Made by a program: the position numbers and the translations under genes. A stretch of 64,000 nt of DNA from Deinococcus ruber. Its GTDB lineage: Bacteria > Deinococcota > Deinococci > Deinococcales > Deinococcaceae. Position 1 is the stretch's first letter, and the number at the start of each line of letters is the position of its first letter. The stretch lies in assembly GCF_014648095.1 (NCBI RefSeq), contig NZ_BMQL01000007.1, positions 1 through 64,000 of the forward strand, given 5' to 3'. The notes below the pieces were generated by a model. It saw nothing but the letters and a program-made list of their open reading frames with translations. It was not told the DNA's origin and did no database searches. Positions 49,482 to 58,541 of this stretch are shown here, one piece after another.

Positions 49482-50102
49482 ATGACCCCTGTACTGGTTC
49501 CACTGACCACCCCCGATGAAGTCGAGACGTTCCTGGCCGAGCACCCCACGGCGGGCGTGTTCAAGGCGGGCACCTGCCACAAGACCATGCAGGGCTTCGG
49601 CGTGCTCGAAACCTTCCTGCAAGACCACGACCTGCCCATCGGCTTTATCCGGGTGGTGGACTGGCGGCCTGCCAGCAACCATGTGGCGGCCCGCACCGGC
49701 ATTCAGCACCAGTCGCCGCAGCTCATCGTCTTCAAGCAGGGCGAGCCGGTGTTCGACGTGGATAACTGGGACATCACGCCCGAGCGGCTGGAGCCGGTCT
49801 TCGAGCAGTACGTTCCGGCCCGTGCCGAGGCTGCTGCCGTAGAAGCCGCCAGCACCACTGAACCCTACAAGGCCCTGATGCGTGCCTTCCTGAGCGGCGA
49901 GCTGCCCGACTGGGCCTTCCAGGATCAGTACATCAACCTGTTCCGTGACGACGCCAGCCTCCGCAGCCAGCGCGAGTTCGAGCTGCTCTCCAAGCTGTTT
50001 GGTGATCCCGACGCCTATCACGGCGGTCTGCATCAGCTGGGCGCACCCCAGGAACGCGGCGATCTGAAAGCGCGAGTCCAGGAACTTCTGAACGAACTGT
50101 AA
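49482..50102 (+). CDS. Bacilliredoxin (YtxJ/BrxC)-like protein with C-terminal extension
   Basis: Residues 1-105 match the YtxJ thioredoxin-fold family: [20 protein letters not shown] with a single active-site cysteine, then [20 protein letters not shown] and [20 protein letters not shown]. Such proteins remove bacillithiol from mixed disulphides. The remaining 100 residues ([20 protein letters not shown] and on) are acidic and helical, and are not in the 108-residue Bacillus protein; their role is unknown. 206 residues in all. Confidence 0.8.
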   Translation: MTPVLVPLTTPDEVETFLAEHPTAGVFKAGTCHKTMQGFGVLETFLQDHDLPIGFIRVVDWRPASNHVAARTGIQHQSPQLIVFKQGEPVFDVDNWDITPERLEPVFEQYVPARAEAAAVEAASTTEPYKALMRAFLSGELPDWAFQDQYINLFRDDASLRSQREFELLSKLFGDPDAYHGGLHQLGAPQERGDLKARVQELLNEL

Positions 50103-50153
50103 TCAGAGCAGCGTGTAAGGCAGTTGTTGTAAGACGTCTGTAAGAAAAAACAT

Positions 50154-50182
50154 TTGAACGTACCCTGATCGGGGCGTAACTT
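50154..50182 (+). promoter_or_regulatory. Candidate promoter in front of a hairpin
   Basis: TTGAAC and TAACTT are 17 bases apart. The next structure is the terminator hairpin at 50201, so if used the transcript would be about 60 nt. Five TGTAA repeats are scattered through 50113-50199. Confidence 0.3.
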
Positions 50183-50200
50183 GTAAAAAAACCGTTGTAA

Positions 50201-50246
50201 AGCGCAGCCCAGGAGAAGAACTTCACGTTTTCTCCTGGGCTGCGCT
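50201..50246 (+). terminator. Strong hairpin after the bacilliredoxin-like gene
   Basis: AGCGCAGCCCAGGAGAA pairs perfectly with TTCTCCTGGGCTGCGCT (17 pairs, extendable by two or three), followed by CTTCATTG. It probably ends the 49482 transcript. Confidence 0.75.
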
Positions 50247-50333
50247 CTTCATTGTATGGGGGGTTCACGAAGAAAGTACCAAAGGTTGTTCATCTTTGCG
50301 AAAATTACCCCAGCGACGATGATCGGTCTTGGA

Positions 50334-50339
50334 TACCTT
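50334..50339 (+). promoter_or_regulatory. -10 box, leaderless type, for the 50346 cassette
   Basis: TACCTT ends six bases (TATCAT) before ATG 50346. Confidence 0.45.
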
Positions 50340-50345
50340 TATCAT

Positions 50346-51191
50346 ATGGCTCATCTCTGGCTTCCACTTCCTGCCGAGCAGGTGCTGTATTCGGGCCTGC
50401 CCACCGATTACTATCCCTGGACAGAGGTTTACAGCGATCTGACCGCCCAGCCGCGTTTCAGTGGCGTTCTGGAGGTGAAACAGAACCAGTATCAGGGGCG
50501 CAGCGTGTGGGTCGGCGGCGAACTGCGCGGCAGCTATGCCCCCAGCGGTGATCTGAACCTCCGGAGCCTGTCGACGGCGGCCCAGTTCGCACGCGGCTCG
50601 GTCAGCCTCAGCGCCCTCGACCCGGCAGTGGCACAGCTGATCTGGCTGTGCCGCGACGCCGATCAGGGCGAACTACCGCTGCGCTGGCCCGATGCCCGCG
50701 ACCTGCTGGCCGACCGACGCTTCCGTGGCGTGCTGCTCAGCGAAACGTCGTGCAGCTTCTGGGACGACGGGCGACTGCTGGCCGGGCCGCTGCCTCAGGC
50801 GGGCGAGCGACTCATCACCATCACGCCGCGTACCCGTGTGGCTGCGCCCGCTCCGGTTGCTCCGGCTCTTCAGGGCGTGCAGGGCCTTCAGGGATTCTGG
50901 AGCGAGGTGCTGCGGGCCAGCGCTCCGAAGGTGCCGATTCAGGCGCTCTGGAGCCAGTCGGCCACCCGTCTGGCCGACCGCCACGCCTGCCTCGATCCGT
51001 TTGCACGCGAGGTCTGGTACGACGGTCAGAGTCTGCAACTCAGCCCCGACGTGCCGCTGGCTGAACTGCGGGAAGCGCTGCTCGATCAGTACCGTGCAAT
51101 GCTGACACAGGCGGGTGTGGCGCTGCGGAGCCTGCCGCTGACCGAGGCGCGTGCCCATCCGCTGTGGGCCGCATCGGGGCTGGAAGAATGA
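50346..51191 (+). CDS. Cassette gene 1: DUF4388-like protein
   Basis: 281 residues with no membrane segment. Residues 30-110 (FSGVLEVKQNQYQGRSVWVG, then GELRGSYAPSGD and ARGSVSLSALDPAVAQLIWL) resemble the PatA/DUF4388 module of signalling proteins, but the match is judged by eye. A proline/alanine linker and a helical C-terminal region follow. The stop overlaps gene 2 (ATGA). An in-frame ATG at 50256 lacks a start signal. Confidence 0.7.
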   Translation: MAHLWLPLPAEQVLYSGLPTDYYPWTEVYSDLTAQPRFSGVLEVKQNQYQGRSVWVGGELRGSYAPSGDLNLRSLSTAAQFARGSVSLSALDPAVAQLIWLCRDADQGELPLRWPDARDLLADRRFRGVLLSETSCSFWDDGRLLAGPLPQAGERLITITPRTRVAAPAPVAPALQGVQGLQGFWSEVLRASAPKVPIQALWSQSATRLADRHACLDPFAREVWYDGQSLQLSPDVPLAELREALLDQYRAMLTQAGVALRSLPLTEARAHPLWAASGLEE

Positions 51192-51631
51192 CGCGCGAAC
51201 CGGGTGGATTGCCGAGCGGTGCGAGCAACGAGGTGCTGAACTGGCCTCCCGGCCTGACCGACGCCACGCCGCTGCCTTTCATCTACTGGCGCGTCCTGCA
51301 CCTGATCGACGGACGTCGCCCGCTGGGGCTGGTGGCCGCCGCGCTGGGCACCGGGGAAGCGCAGGTGCGTCAGGTGCTCGGAGACGTGCGGGCCTGGCTG
51401 GAACGGCAGGTGCAGCGCGAACAGCCGGTTTCCGACGCACTGCTGGAACTCGTGACGCAGACACTCATCAGCGTGGTCGGTCCGATGGGCCGCCTGATGA
51501 TGGACGACGCTCTGGATGAACTGGAAGGCCAACCGACGCTCTCTGTGCTGCTCAGCACGCTCAATCAGGAACTCAGCCCGCCTCAGTCCCAGGCGCTGCT
51601 TCGCCAGTTACGCACAAGGGGAATCGCATGA
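51188..51631 (+). CDS. Cassette gene 2: helical protein of unknown function
   Basis: 147 residues. The first half (FIYWRVLHLIDGRRPLGLVA, ALGTGEAQVRQVLGDVRAWL) looks like a winged-helix type segment. The second half (LLELVTQTLISVVGPMGRLM, DDALDELEGQPTLSVLLSTL) resembles a small helical module often found at the ends of bacterial signalling proteins. Start and stop both overlap neighbours in ATGA, so the three genes are made together. Confidence 0.65.
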   Translation: MTREPGGLPSGASNEVLNWPPGLTDATPLPFIYWRVLHLIDGRRPLGLVAAALGTGEAQVRQVLGDVRAWLERQVQREQPVSDALLELVTQTLISVVGPMGRLMMDDALDELEGQPTLSVLLSTLNQELSPPQSQALLRQLRTRGIA

Positions 51632-53226
51632 AATATACCGTCGTGATCCGTCAGCCTGTCCCCGAGAACATTCAGAGCCAGCTTACCCAGGAACTTGTCG
51701 AGCACTTCGAACTGAGTCTGGATCAGGCCGGCAAACTGGCGTCGCGCCGCAGTGGTCGCCTGATGAAGCCCACCAGCCGCAAGCGTGCCGAGCGGCTGCT
51801 GGAGGTGTTTCAGTCGGTGGGCGCACAGGTCAATCTGGAAGAAGTGCGCGACGACACCGTGGTGATGCCCAGCGTCTTTCCGGTGGCCGAGCGCTCGGGA
51901 ATGGTCGGGCCTGCCGGAGCAGCGTTCGCCGCAACACCGGGCAGCGCCTTTCCGGGCGGCGCGGGCGTATCGGTGCTCGACAGCGGGGCGTTTGCCGGAA
52001 GCAGTATGGCCGCAGGGGGCGTGGCGACCCTGCCCAGTCCCGGCTTTCCGGCGACTGGGGCGGGCGACTGGATGGACGGCAGCTCGGCGCTGACGCCCCT
52101 GGAAACTGAACTGGCTCCGCTGGCCCCGCAGGACGGCGACCTGAGTGCGCCGGGCGTGATCGCTGCCGAGAACACGGTGCCCGCCGATAGCGCCTGGGCC
52201 GACTTTACCGGGTCGCTGGCCGGGGGTGGCAGCGCTGCGCCCGCCGCCGCTGTGGTGGTCAACGAGGTGGCTGCACCGACGGGCATGATGGAAAGCGACA
52301 TGACCTCGGAGGCTGCGCCGAAGGTGCGCCGAAGCAGTCTGGCCCGCCGGGTGCTGGTTTCGACCCTGCTGCCGCTGCTGCTGTTCACGGTCGTGACGCT
52401 GGCCTTCCTGGTGTACGCGCTGCCCCGCGCTCAGCGCCAGCTGATCGGCCAGAACGCACAGGCAGTGGCGGTCGCGGTGGGTAGTAACCTCGACGTGACC
52501 GACCAGAACACCGTGTACGGCCAGCTCGACGCCCTGATCAAGCGCAGCTCGGTGGGTTTCGTGCAGGTCAATCTGCCCGACGGCACTACCTTCTTCCGCA
52601 GCAAGAACGCCTTTACCGACGGCCCGCTGTCCGAGAAGATCGCGAGCTGGGTGCAGACCCACCCCGACAACTCGACCTTCATCGAGAGCGGCAGCCCCGC
52701 CGATTCGTACCGCTACCAGCTTTCGCTGCTGGAGCAGGTGGGCGCGGGTGATTCCAGCCAGGCCAAGGCGCTCAAGACCTCCATCGCCAATCCCAAGAAC
52801 CAGGAATCCACCACCACCACCTACGTGCTGTCGAGCATCAACGTGACCCAGGATGCCAAGGGCGTGCGAGAGGTGGCTCAGGGCGTCAAGAGTTCGGCAG
52901 GCACGCAGCTGTACAGCATCGTGGTCGGTGTGCCCGCCGACGACGCCTTCCGCCTGCTGACCAATACTCTGCTGCTGGTGCTGGGTGTGGCGCTCATTGC
53001 CTTCATCGTGGCGTCGCTGCTGGCCGTGCGAACCGCTCGCCTGGTGGTTCAGCCGATCGAGCGTCTGGTGAAGGCCGCCGACGCCATCAGCATGGGCGAC
53101 CTGGAGCGCCCGGTGCAGGTCGAGCGCAACGACGAGATCGGCGATCTGGCGCAGGCCCTGGAGCGCATGCGTCTGTCGCTGGAAGCCGCGATGGAGCGCC
53201 TGAGAAAGCGCCGCAGCAAGGCGTAA
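51628..53226 (+). CDS. Cassette gene 3: HAMP membrane protein without output domain
   Basis: 532 residues. 1-75 is a compact alpha/beta domain (KYTVVIRQPVPENIQSQLTQ; FQSVGAQVNLEEV) reminiscent of the ribosomal L7/L12 C-terminal fold. 80-230 is a Gly/Ala/Pro linker. TM1 is 243-265, an extracytoplasmic sensor spans 266-443, TM2 446-468, and HAMP 468-525 (VVQPIERLVKAADAISMGDL; NDEIGDLAQALERM). It stops in a short basic tail, with no kinase, cyclase or chemoreceptor domain. Input is probably passed to partner proteins. Confidence 0.8.
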   Translation: MKYTVVIRQPVPENIQSQLTQELVEHFELSLDQAGKLASRRSGRLMKPTSRKRAERLLEVFQSVGAQVNLEEVRDDTVVMPSVFPVAERSGMVGPAGAAFAATPGSAFPGGAGVSVLDSGAFAGSSMAAGGVATLPSPGFPATGAGDWMDGSSALTPLETELAPLAPQDGDLSAPGVIAAENTVPADSAWADFTGSLAGGGSAAPAAAVVVNEVAAPTGMMESDMTSEAAPKVRRSSLARRVLVSTLLPLLLFTVVTLAFLVYALPRAQRQLIGQNAQAVAVAVGSNLDVTDQNTVYGQLDALIKRSSVGFVQVNLPDGTTFFRSKNAFTDGPLSEKIASWVQTHPDNSTFIESGSPADSYRYQLSLLEQVGAGDSSQAKALKTSIANPKNQESTTTTYVLSSINVTQDAKGVREVAQGVKSSAGTQLYSIVVGVPADDAFRLLTNTLLLVLGVALIAFIVASLLAVRTARLVVQPIERLVKAADAISMGDLERPVQVERNDEIGDLAQALERMRLSLEAAMERLRKRRSKA

Positions 53227-53242
53227 CACTCGATACACGAAC

Positions 53243-53269
53243 AGCCCCGCCGCACTGGTGGGGCTTTTT
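53243..53269 (+). terminator. Terminator of the three-gene cassette
   Basis: AGCCCCGCC pairs with GGTGGGGCT (one wobble) over a five-base loop, followed by TTTTT. Confidence 0.88.
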
Positions 53270-53289
53270 CGCTGAGTCGGCTCTGCCGC

Positions 53290-53295
53290 TATCCT
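53290..53295 (+). promoter_or_regulatory. -10 box, leaderless type, for pdxY
   Basis: TATCCT ends six bases (GACCGC) before GTG 53302. Confidence 0.55.
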
Positions 53296-53301
53296 GACCG
53301 C

Positions 53302-54192
<891 letters not shown>

Positions 54193-54352
54193 GCGCTCAG
54201 CGGTTCGCCCGCTCTGCCTGAACTCCGGCTGTTCCCCGGCGGGTGACGCTGGTGCTGCCCAGAGGCCGTTCGGGTGCGTTTCCAGCGTGCCAGCCGGAGT
54301 TCAGCTGCACTGCCGCTGCTCATACGATCTTCATCACGCGAAATTTTCAAGA

Positions 54353-54379
54353 TTGACATCAGATTCGTCTGCGTATACT
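54353..54379 (+). promoter_or_regulatory. Consensus-like promoter of the 54386 gene
   Basis: TTGACA (54353-54358) and TATACT (54374-54379) are both near consensus but only 15 bases apart. The -10 ends six bases (GCCCGG) before the ATG, giving a leaderless message. Confidence 0.65.
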
Positions 54380-54385
54380 GCCCGG

Positions 54386-56143
54386 ATGCTGGTTGCTTCC
54401 CCTTTCATTTTTCATCGTGTGGTTCGTCGTTTGCGCTCTGGGCTTTTGCCGCTCCTGGGTCTGCTGGCCGTGTCGTCGGCGGGCGCAGTCGGCAGCGTGC
54501 AGGTTCAGGCCGCTGTCGACCAGAACGCCGCGTACCGCAACGGTGACGCCCTGATACTCGTCAGTCCTCCTCGCCTGATCAAGGGGCGCACGCTGTTACC
54601 GATGCGCGAAATGGCGACGGTGCTGGGCCAGACGGTGCTGGGCGACGCCACGCAGCTTCAGGTGGGCCGCCTGAGCGTCGATCCCCGCAGGCCGCTGGCC
54701 TCGCTCGACGGTGTGGCGCAGCCGAATGATTCGGTGGTGGTGCTGAACAACGTGGTGTACGTCAGCGCCAAGCTGCTGGCCGACGCCCTGAACGCCAATC
54801 TCAGTTTCTCGGACGACGGGCGCAGCCTGACCATCACGGCGCTGCCGCCCGGTGGCAATCCGCTGACGCCGCAGGCCAGATTCAGCACCGACAAGCTGAC
54901 GTATGCGCCGGGCGAGCGGGTGGTGTACACCGAGTACGCCTTCGACCCGGACGGCTCCGACCTGACCAGCCGCAAGTGGACGGGCCGCCAGGACGTGTAC
55001 TTCGTGCCCGGCACGTATACCGTGTCGCTTCAGGTGACCAATGCACGTGGCCTGAGCAGCGCGCCGTTCTCGCGCACCTTCACCGTAACCGGGCAGCCCA
55101 TCGACACGCCGCTCAGCTACGCGCTCAAGTACGCCACGCCCGGCGACACCTTCAGCGACGCGCAGGTACTCACGTATCCGGCGATCAATGCCCAGACGCT
55201 TCAGACACCCAGCTACCCGCTGATCTTCAGCGACAGCCCCGAAGCCCCCACCCAGAGCGGCATTCTGTATCAGGATTCGCTGAACGGGCAGGCGCGGCTG
55301 CTGGCTTACCACGTCAACGCCCTGAGCGGCCCGGCGCGGCTGTACGTGGTGGCGCGGAATCTGGAAAGCCGCCCGGTCGAAGTTCGCACCACCCGCCAGG
55401 GTGAGACGGCCCCCACCCGCATCGAGGGTCTGCTCGGACAGGTGACGCTGCTGGAATACTTCGCGTCGAGCGGGTCGCAGAGCGTGACGGTGCAGCCGGG
55501 CGAGAGCGTGGCGATCTATGCCAGCCCCACCCTCAGCAGCGGCAGCGGCGTGAATATGATGCAGGACGTGATGGCGTCGGGGCGCGTCGAACTGACGTAT
55601 GCCATGCTGGAAGCGAGCCTGCCGCCCACCGCCCAGGTCTTGCAGCAGCTTCCCTTTTTGCAACCCGACGGACGCCACCAGCGCGGCACCTTTCAGAACG
55701 CCGTGCGCGTGATCCGGGCCAACCTGACGCAGCTTCCGGCCCGGCTGGTCATCGGTGACGGCATGGTCGATCCGGCAGTGACGGGCGTAGACGCCCTGAC
55801 CAATCAGCCGCAGCAGCTCATCGGAAATTACGGCGTGCTGTACGACATCGAGGTGCAGGGCGTGGGTGGGACAGCAGTGGCGCTCAGCCCACGCGGGGGC
55901 CTGTACCGGGGAGCGATGAACATCGAGGACGGGCCGATCATTCAGGTGCTGAAGCTGCCCAAAGTGGGAGCCACCGGCACGCCCGACCAGCCGACGCTGC
56001 TGTGGCGGCCCGCATCCAACCACATCAGCATCGACTTTGTTCCGGCCAGCGGCAGCAACCTGCCGATCAGCCTGGTGTTTTACCGCTCTGCCGCGCCGGG
56101 TGGCGTGGGCGGAGTGATCAATATCAAGCGCTACACGCCCTGA
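54386..56143 (+). CDS. Secreted protein with stalk domain and PKD-like domain
   Basis: 585 residues from ATG 54386. A signal peptide ends at about SSAGAVG. Residues 45-155 are a copper-amine-oxidase-N-like stalk domain (LIKGRTLLPMREMATVLGQT; NVVYVSAKLLADALNANLSF). A PKD/Ig-like segment follows (YAPGERVVYTEYAFDPDGSD, then VPGTYTVSLQVTNARGLSS). The rest is a large beta-rich region. No metal or catalytic site is evident; a surface structural or carbohydrate-binding role is possible. Confidence 0.78.
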   Translation: MLVASPFIFHRVVRRLRSGLLPLLGLLAVSSAGAVGSVQVQAAVDQNAAYRNGDALILVSPPRLIKGRTLLPMREMATVLGQTVLGDATQLQVGRLSVDPRRPLASLDGVAQPNDSVVVLNNVVYVSAKLLADALNANLSFSDDGRSLTITALPPGGNPLTPQARFSTDKLTYAPGERVVYTEYAFDPDGSDLTSRKWTGRQDVYFVPGTYTVSLQVTNARGLSSAPFSRTFTVTGQPIDTPLSYALKYATPGDTFSDAQVLTYPAINAQTLQTPSYPLIFSDSPEAPTQSGILYQDSLNGQARLLAYHVNALSGPARLYVVARNLESRPVEVRTTRQGETAPTRIEGLLGQVTLLEYFASSGSQSVTVQPGESVAIYASPTLSSGSGVNMMQDVMASGRVELTYAMLEASLPPTAQVLQQLPFLQPDGRHQRGTFQNAVRVIRANLTQLPARLVIGDGMVDPAVTGVDALTNQPQQLIGNYGVLYDIEVQGVGGTAVALSPRGGLYRGAMNIEDGPIIQVLKLPKVGATGTPDQPTLLWRPASNHISIDFVPASGSNLPISLVFYRSAAPGGVGGVINIKRYTP

Positions 56144-56146
56144 GGT

Positions 56147-56983
56147 CTAGAGCATTCCAGCCGCCCGAATCCAGGAATCCGGGTGGCTGTTCTGTAATTC
56201 GGCGGCGGTTTCCTGTGCCTGCGCCCGCGTATGCGCCAGCGCGAAACAGGTGCTGCCCGAACCACTCATCAGGGGGGAATGCAGCCCGGCGGCACTCAGG
56301 GCTGCCAGCGCCGCGCCAATCTCGGGGTGCCGCGCTGCCACGCCCGCCTGCAGCGCATTGAAGTAGGGGAGAGGCTGCCCGGTTGCCAGCGCTGTCCCAA
56401 TCCCCGGCACGTCCAGCGGCGGCGTGAACTGCTGCGTTTCATCCAGCCAGCGGTAAGCGTCGGCGGCACTCACAGCGGTTCCGGGGTTTATCAGCACCAG
56501 ATGGAGGGGCGGCAGCGTCATGGGCGTCAGGCGTTCTCCGATGCCTTCGGCCAGTGCCGGGCCGCTGTGCAGAAAGAAGGGTACATCGGCTCCCAGCGCC
56601 GTTGCCAGCGCGTGCAGGTCTACGGCTGCCGGGTACAGCTCGGCCAGGGCCAGCAGCGTACTGGCCGCGTCGCTGCTGCCGCCGCCCAGCCCCGACGCCA
56701 GCGGCAGCCGCTTGTGCAGCACGATGTCGGCCCCCGCCCCCTCGCCCGCCGCATCCAGATACGCCCGCGCCGCCCGGTACACCAGATTTCCGGCATCGGT
56801 GGGGAGGTCTGCGCCCTGCACCCGCAGGCTCAGGGTGTCGGCGGGCGAGACTTCCAGTTCGTCGCCCACGTCCAGCGGCACCATCAGCGTATGCAGGGCG
56901 TGGTAACCGCCCGGCAGCAGCCCCAGCACGCTCAGGCCGAGGTTGATCTTGGCGGGGGCGAAACGGCGCAGCGTGGAGGGCAT
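56147..56983 (-). CDS. ispE: 4-diphosphocytidyl-2-C-methyl-D-erythritol kinase
   Basis: IspE phosphorylates CDP-ME in the MEP isoprenoid pathway. 278 residues of the GHMP fold: FAPAKINLGLSVLGLLPGGY with the catalytic Lys region, PLASGLGGGSSDAASTLLAL as the ATP loop, and LMSGSGSTCFALAH near the end. A stem-loop (CAGCCGCCCG/CGGGTGGCTG, about 56158-56189) within its 3' end may stop the convergent gene. ispD lies 900 bases upstream on the same strand. Confidence 0.94.
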   Translation of the reverse strand: MPSTLRRFAPAKINLGLSVLGLLPGGYHALHTLMVPLDVGDELEVSPADTLSLRVQGADLPTDAGNLVYRAARAYLDAAGEGAGADIVLHKRLPLASGLGGGSSDAASTLLALAELYPAAVDLHALATALGADVPFFLHSGPALAEGIGERLTPMTLPPLHLVLINPGTAVSAADAYRWLDETQQFTPPLDVPGIGTALATGQPLPYFNALQAGVAARHPEIGAALAALSAAGLHSPLMSGSGSTCFALAHTRAQAQETAAELQNSHPDSWIRAAGML

Positions 56984-56990
56984 GAACAGC

Positions 56991-56996
56991 AGGCTA
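56991..56996 (-). promoter_or_regulatory. -10 box, leaderless type, for ispE
   Basis: TAGCCT ends seven bases (GCTGTTC) before ATG 56983 on the minus strand. Confidence 0.5.
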
Positions 56997-57023
56997 GCAG
57001 CTTGAACGTTCCTTCCGATCTGT

Positions 57024-57029
57024 TAGCGT
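57024..57029 (+). promoter_or_regulatory. -10 box, leaderless type, for the 57036 gene
   Basis: TAGCGT ends six bases (GCCAGC) before ATG 57036. Confidence 0.45.
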
Positions 57030-57035
57030 GCCAGC

Positions 57036-57629
57036 ATGAATCCGCCGAGTCGTTTTCTCGCGCTGTGTGCCGTGCTGCTGGCAATGCTGCTGACCTACCG
57101 ACTGGCCTTTCATGCCTTCGATCTGATTCTGGTGACGGCGTGGGCTGTCCTGGCGCTGGCGACCTTCCGCCGCATGGGAGCTTCGCCGCTGGCGGTGCAG
57201 CGGCTGTGGTGGAGCACGCTCGTGCTGTTTCCGATCTGGGAATTCGTGATCAAGTGGATGGTGCAGCACAACGTGATCGCGTATTCGTGGTGGTGGCTCA
57301 ACCGTCTGGAGCATTTCGGCTGGATGGCGTCGCTGCTGCTAGTGCTCCTGCCAATCTACCAGAGGCTGTTTCGGCTGGGCTGGCCCGCCGCACTGCTGTT
57401 TGTACTGGGACTGGGCAGCAGCATCGGGAATCTGAACGAGTTCTGGGAATTCGGTCTGCGATTACAGGCAGGGACGGCAGGGCGCGGCGTGTTGTACCTC
57501 GATACCATTCTGGACATGCTGACCAATGTGCCGGGCGCACTCCTGGCCTTTCTGATCGGCTGGCGGGTGGTGACGGGGGTGGCGCAGCAGAGAGCAGAGC
57601 CTTCCGAGGCTGTCGGGCTGGGCGGCTGA
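57036..57629 (+). CDS. Polytopic membrane protein, VanZ/YjdF-like features
   Basis: 197 residues with about six hydrophobic helices. The motifs PIWEFVIKWMVQHN, NLNEFWEFGL and YLDTILDMLTNVPGALLAF, that is Glu near a helix start and then Asp and Asn-x-x-Gly, recall the VanZ and DUF2238/YjdF groups. Function unknown. It is divergent from ispE. Confidence 0.65.
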   Translation: MNPPSRFLALCAVLLAMLLTYRLAFHAFDLILVTAWAVLALATFRRMGASPLAVQRLWWSTLVLFPIWEFVIKWMVQHNVIAYSWWWLNRLEHFGWMASLLLVLLPIYQRLFRLGWPAALLFVLGLGSSIGNLNEFWEFGLRLQAGTAGRGVLYLDTILDMLTNVPGALLAFLIGWRVVTGVAQQRAEPSEAVGLGG

Positions 57630-57641
57630 GCTGAATCTCGA

Positions 57642-57800
57642 TCAGAAGGGGCCGGGAACGTTCACCCCGACCCGTGGGCCGCTGCCTTCCGGCCCGTCGC
57701 CCATCTGCTGCATGGCCTTGTTGATTCTTGCCTGCCGCCGCGCCGAGAGCATCCCCACCGCCGCCAACACCCCGAAGAAGAGAACTGTGCCTATCCACAT
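57642..57800 (-). CDS. Small single-span membrane protein
   Basis: 52 residues, too short for most gene callers: MWIGTVLFFGVLAAVGMLSA, then RRQARINKAMQQMGDGPEGS and GPRVGVNVPGPF. One N-terminal membrane helix is followed by a basic, then Gly/Pro-rich tail. AGGAGGCAAGATT before the ATG is a strong ribosome site, which is the main argument that it is real. It lies 69 bases after the ispD stop on the same strand, so it may belong to the ubiX-ispD transcript. Confidence 0.65.
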   Translation of the reverse strand: MWIGTVLFFGVLAAVGMLSARRQARINKAMQQMGDGPEGSGPRVGVNVPGPF

Positions 57801-57869
57801 AATCTTGCCTCCTGGCAGCAGCCTAGGCGTGTTGGTGCGCTGCCGGAGCCACAGTTGACGGCCTCCGGT

Positions 57870-58541
57870 TCAGAGGTCGGGCGACGCGTCCCACATGGCT
57901 GCCAGCGCCTGTGCCAGCAGCAGATCGCCGGGGGCCGTGACCTTCAGCAGACTGGCCTCGCCCGGCACCAGCCGCACCGGATGGCCCGCCCAGTGCAGCA
58001 GTCCGGCGTCGTCGGTGGCCTCGAAGCCTGCCTGCTGCGCCTTCAGGTGGGCAGCCAGCAGCCATTCGCGGCGGCCTGCCTGCGGTGTCTGCACGGCCCA
58101 CAGCCCGCTGCGCTCCACCCGTTCGCCCCAGCTCGGGCCACCGTCCTCTTCTTCAGCGGCACGCAGCAGCGTATCGGCCACCGGAAGCGCCACCGTCGCC
58201 GCGCCGAAGGCCTGCATCGCTTCCAGCACGGCCCTCGTGACCGCCGCGCTCAGAAAGGGGCGGGCCGCGTCGTGAATCAGCACCAGCTCGGCGTCGGTGG
58301 CCTGAAGCAGCCGCAGCACGCTTGATTGCCGGGTGTTCCCGCCCTCGATAGACCGCGCTGGCAGTCCTGGCGGCAGGGCCATTCCCGCCGGAAGCGCCAC
58401 CACCACCTCATCCACATGTGGAGCCAGCGCCGCGATCGACCGCGCCAGCAACGTACGCCCCGCCACTTCCACGAACGCCTTCGGGCCGCGCCCCAGCCGG
58501 GTGCCCGCCCCCGCCGCCGGAATGAGGGCCGCTATCTTCAA
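57870..58541 (-). CDS. ispD: 2-C-methyl-D-erythritol 4-phosphate cytidylyltransferase (TTG start)
   Basis: IspD makes CDP-ME from MEP and CTP, the step before IspE. 223 residues: AALIPAAGAGTRLGRGPKAF (nucleotide loop and Lys), VLIHDAARPFLSAAVTRAVL, and WAVQTPQAGRREWL with the conserved TPQ. TTG 58541 overlaps the ubiX stop (TTGA) and is the only start giving the IPAAG front at the proper distance; frames further upstream read out of phase through ubiX. Confidence 0.92.
   Translation of the reverse strand: MKIAALIPAAGAGTRLGRGPKAFVEVAGRTLLARSIAALAPHVDEVVVALPAGMALPPGLPARSIEGGNTRQSSVLRLLQATDAELVLIHDAARPFLSAAVTRAVLEAMQAFGAATVALPVADTLLRAAEEEDGGPSWGERVERSGLWAVQTPQAGRREWLLAAHLKAQQAGFEATDDAGLLHWAGHPVRLVPGEASLLKVTAPGDLLLAQALAAMWDASPDL

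Noticed and set aside
51583..53238. Long minus-strand open frame opposite the HAMP protein
   Set aside because: Antisense shadow with His/Arg-rich sequence and no start signals; the plus-strand gene has clear membrane and HAMP features.
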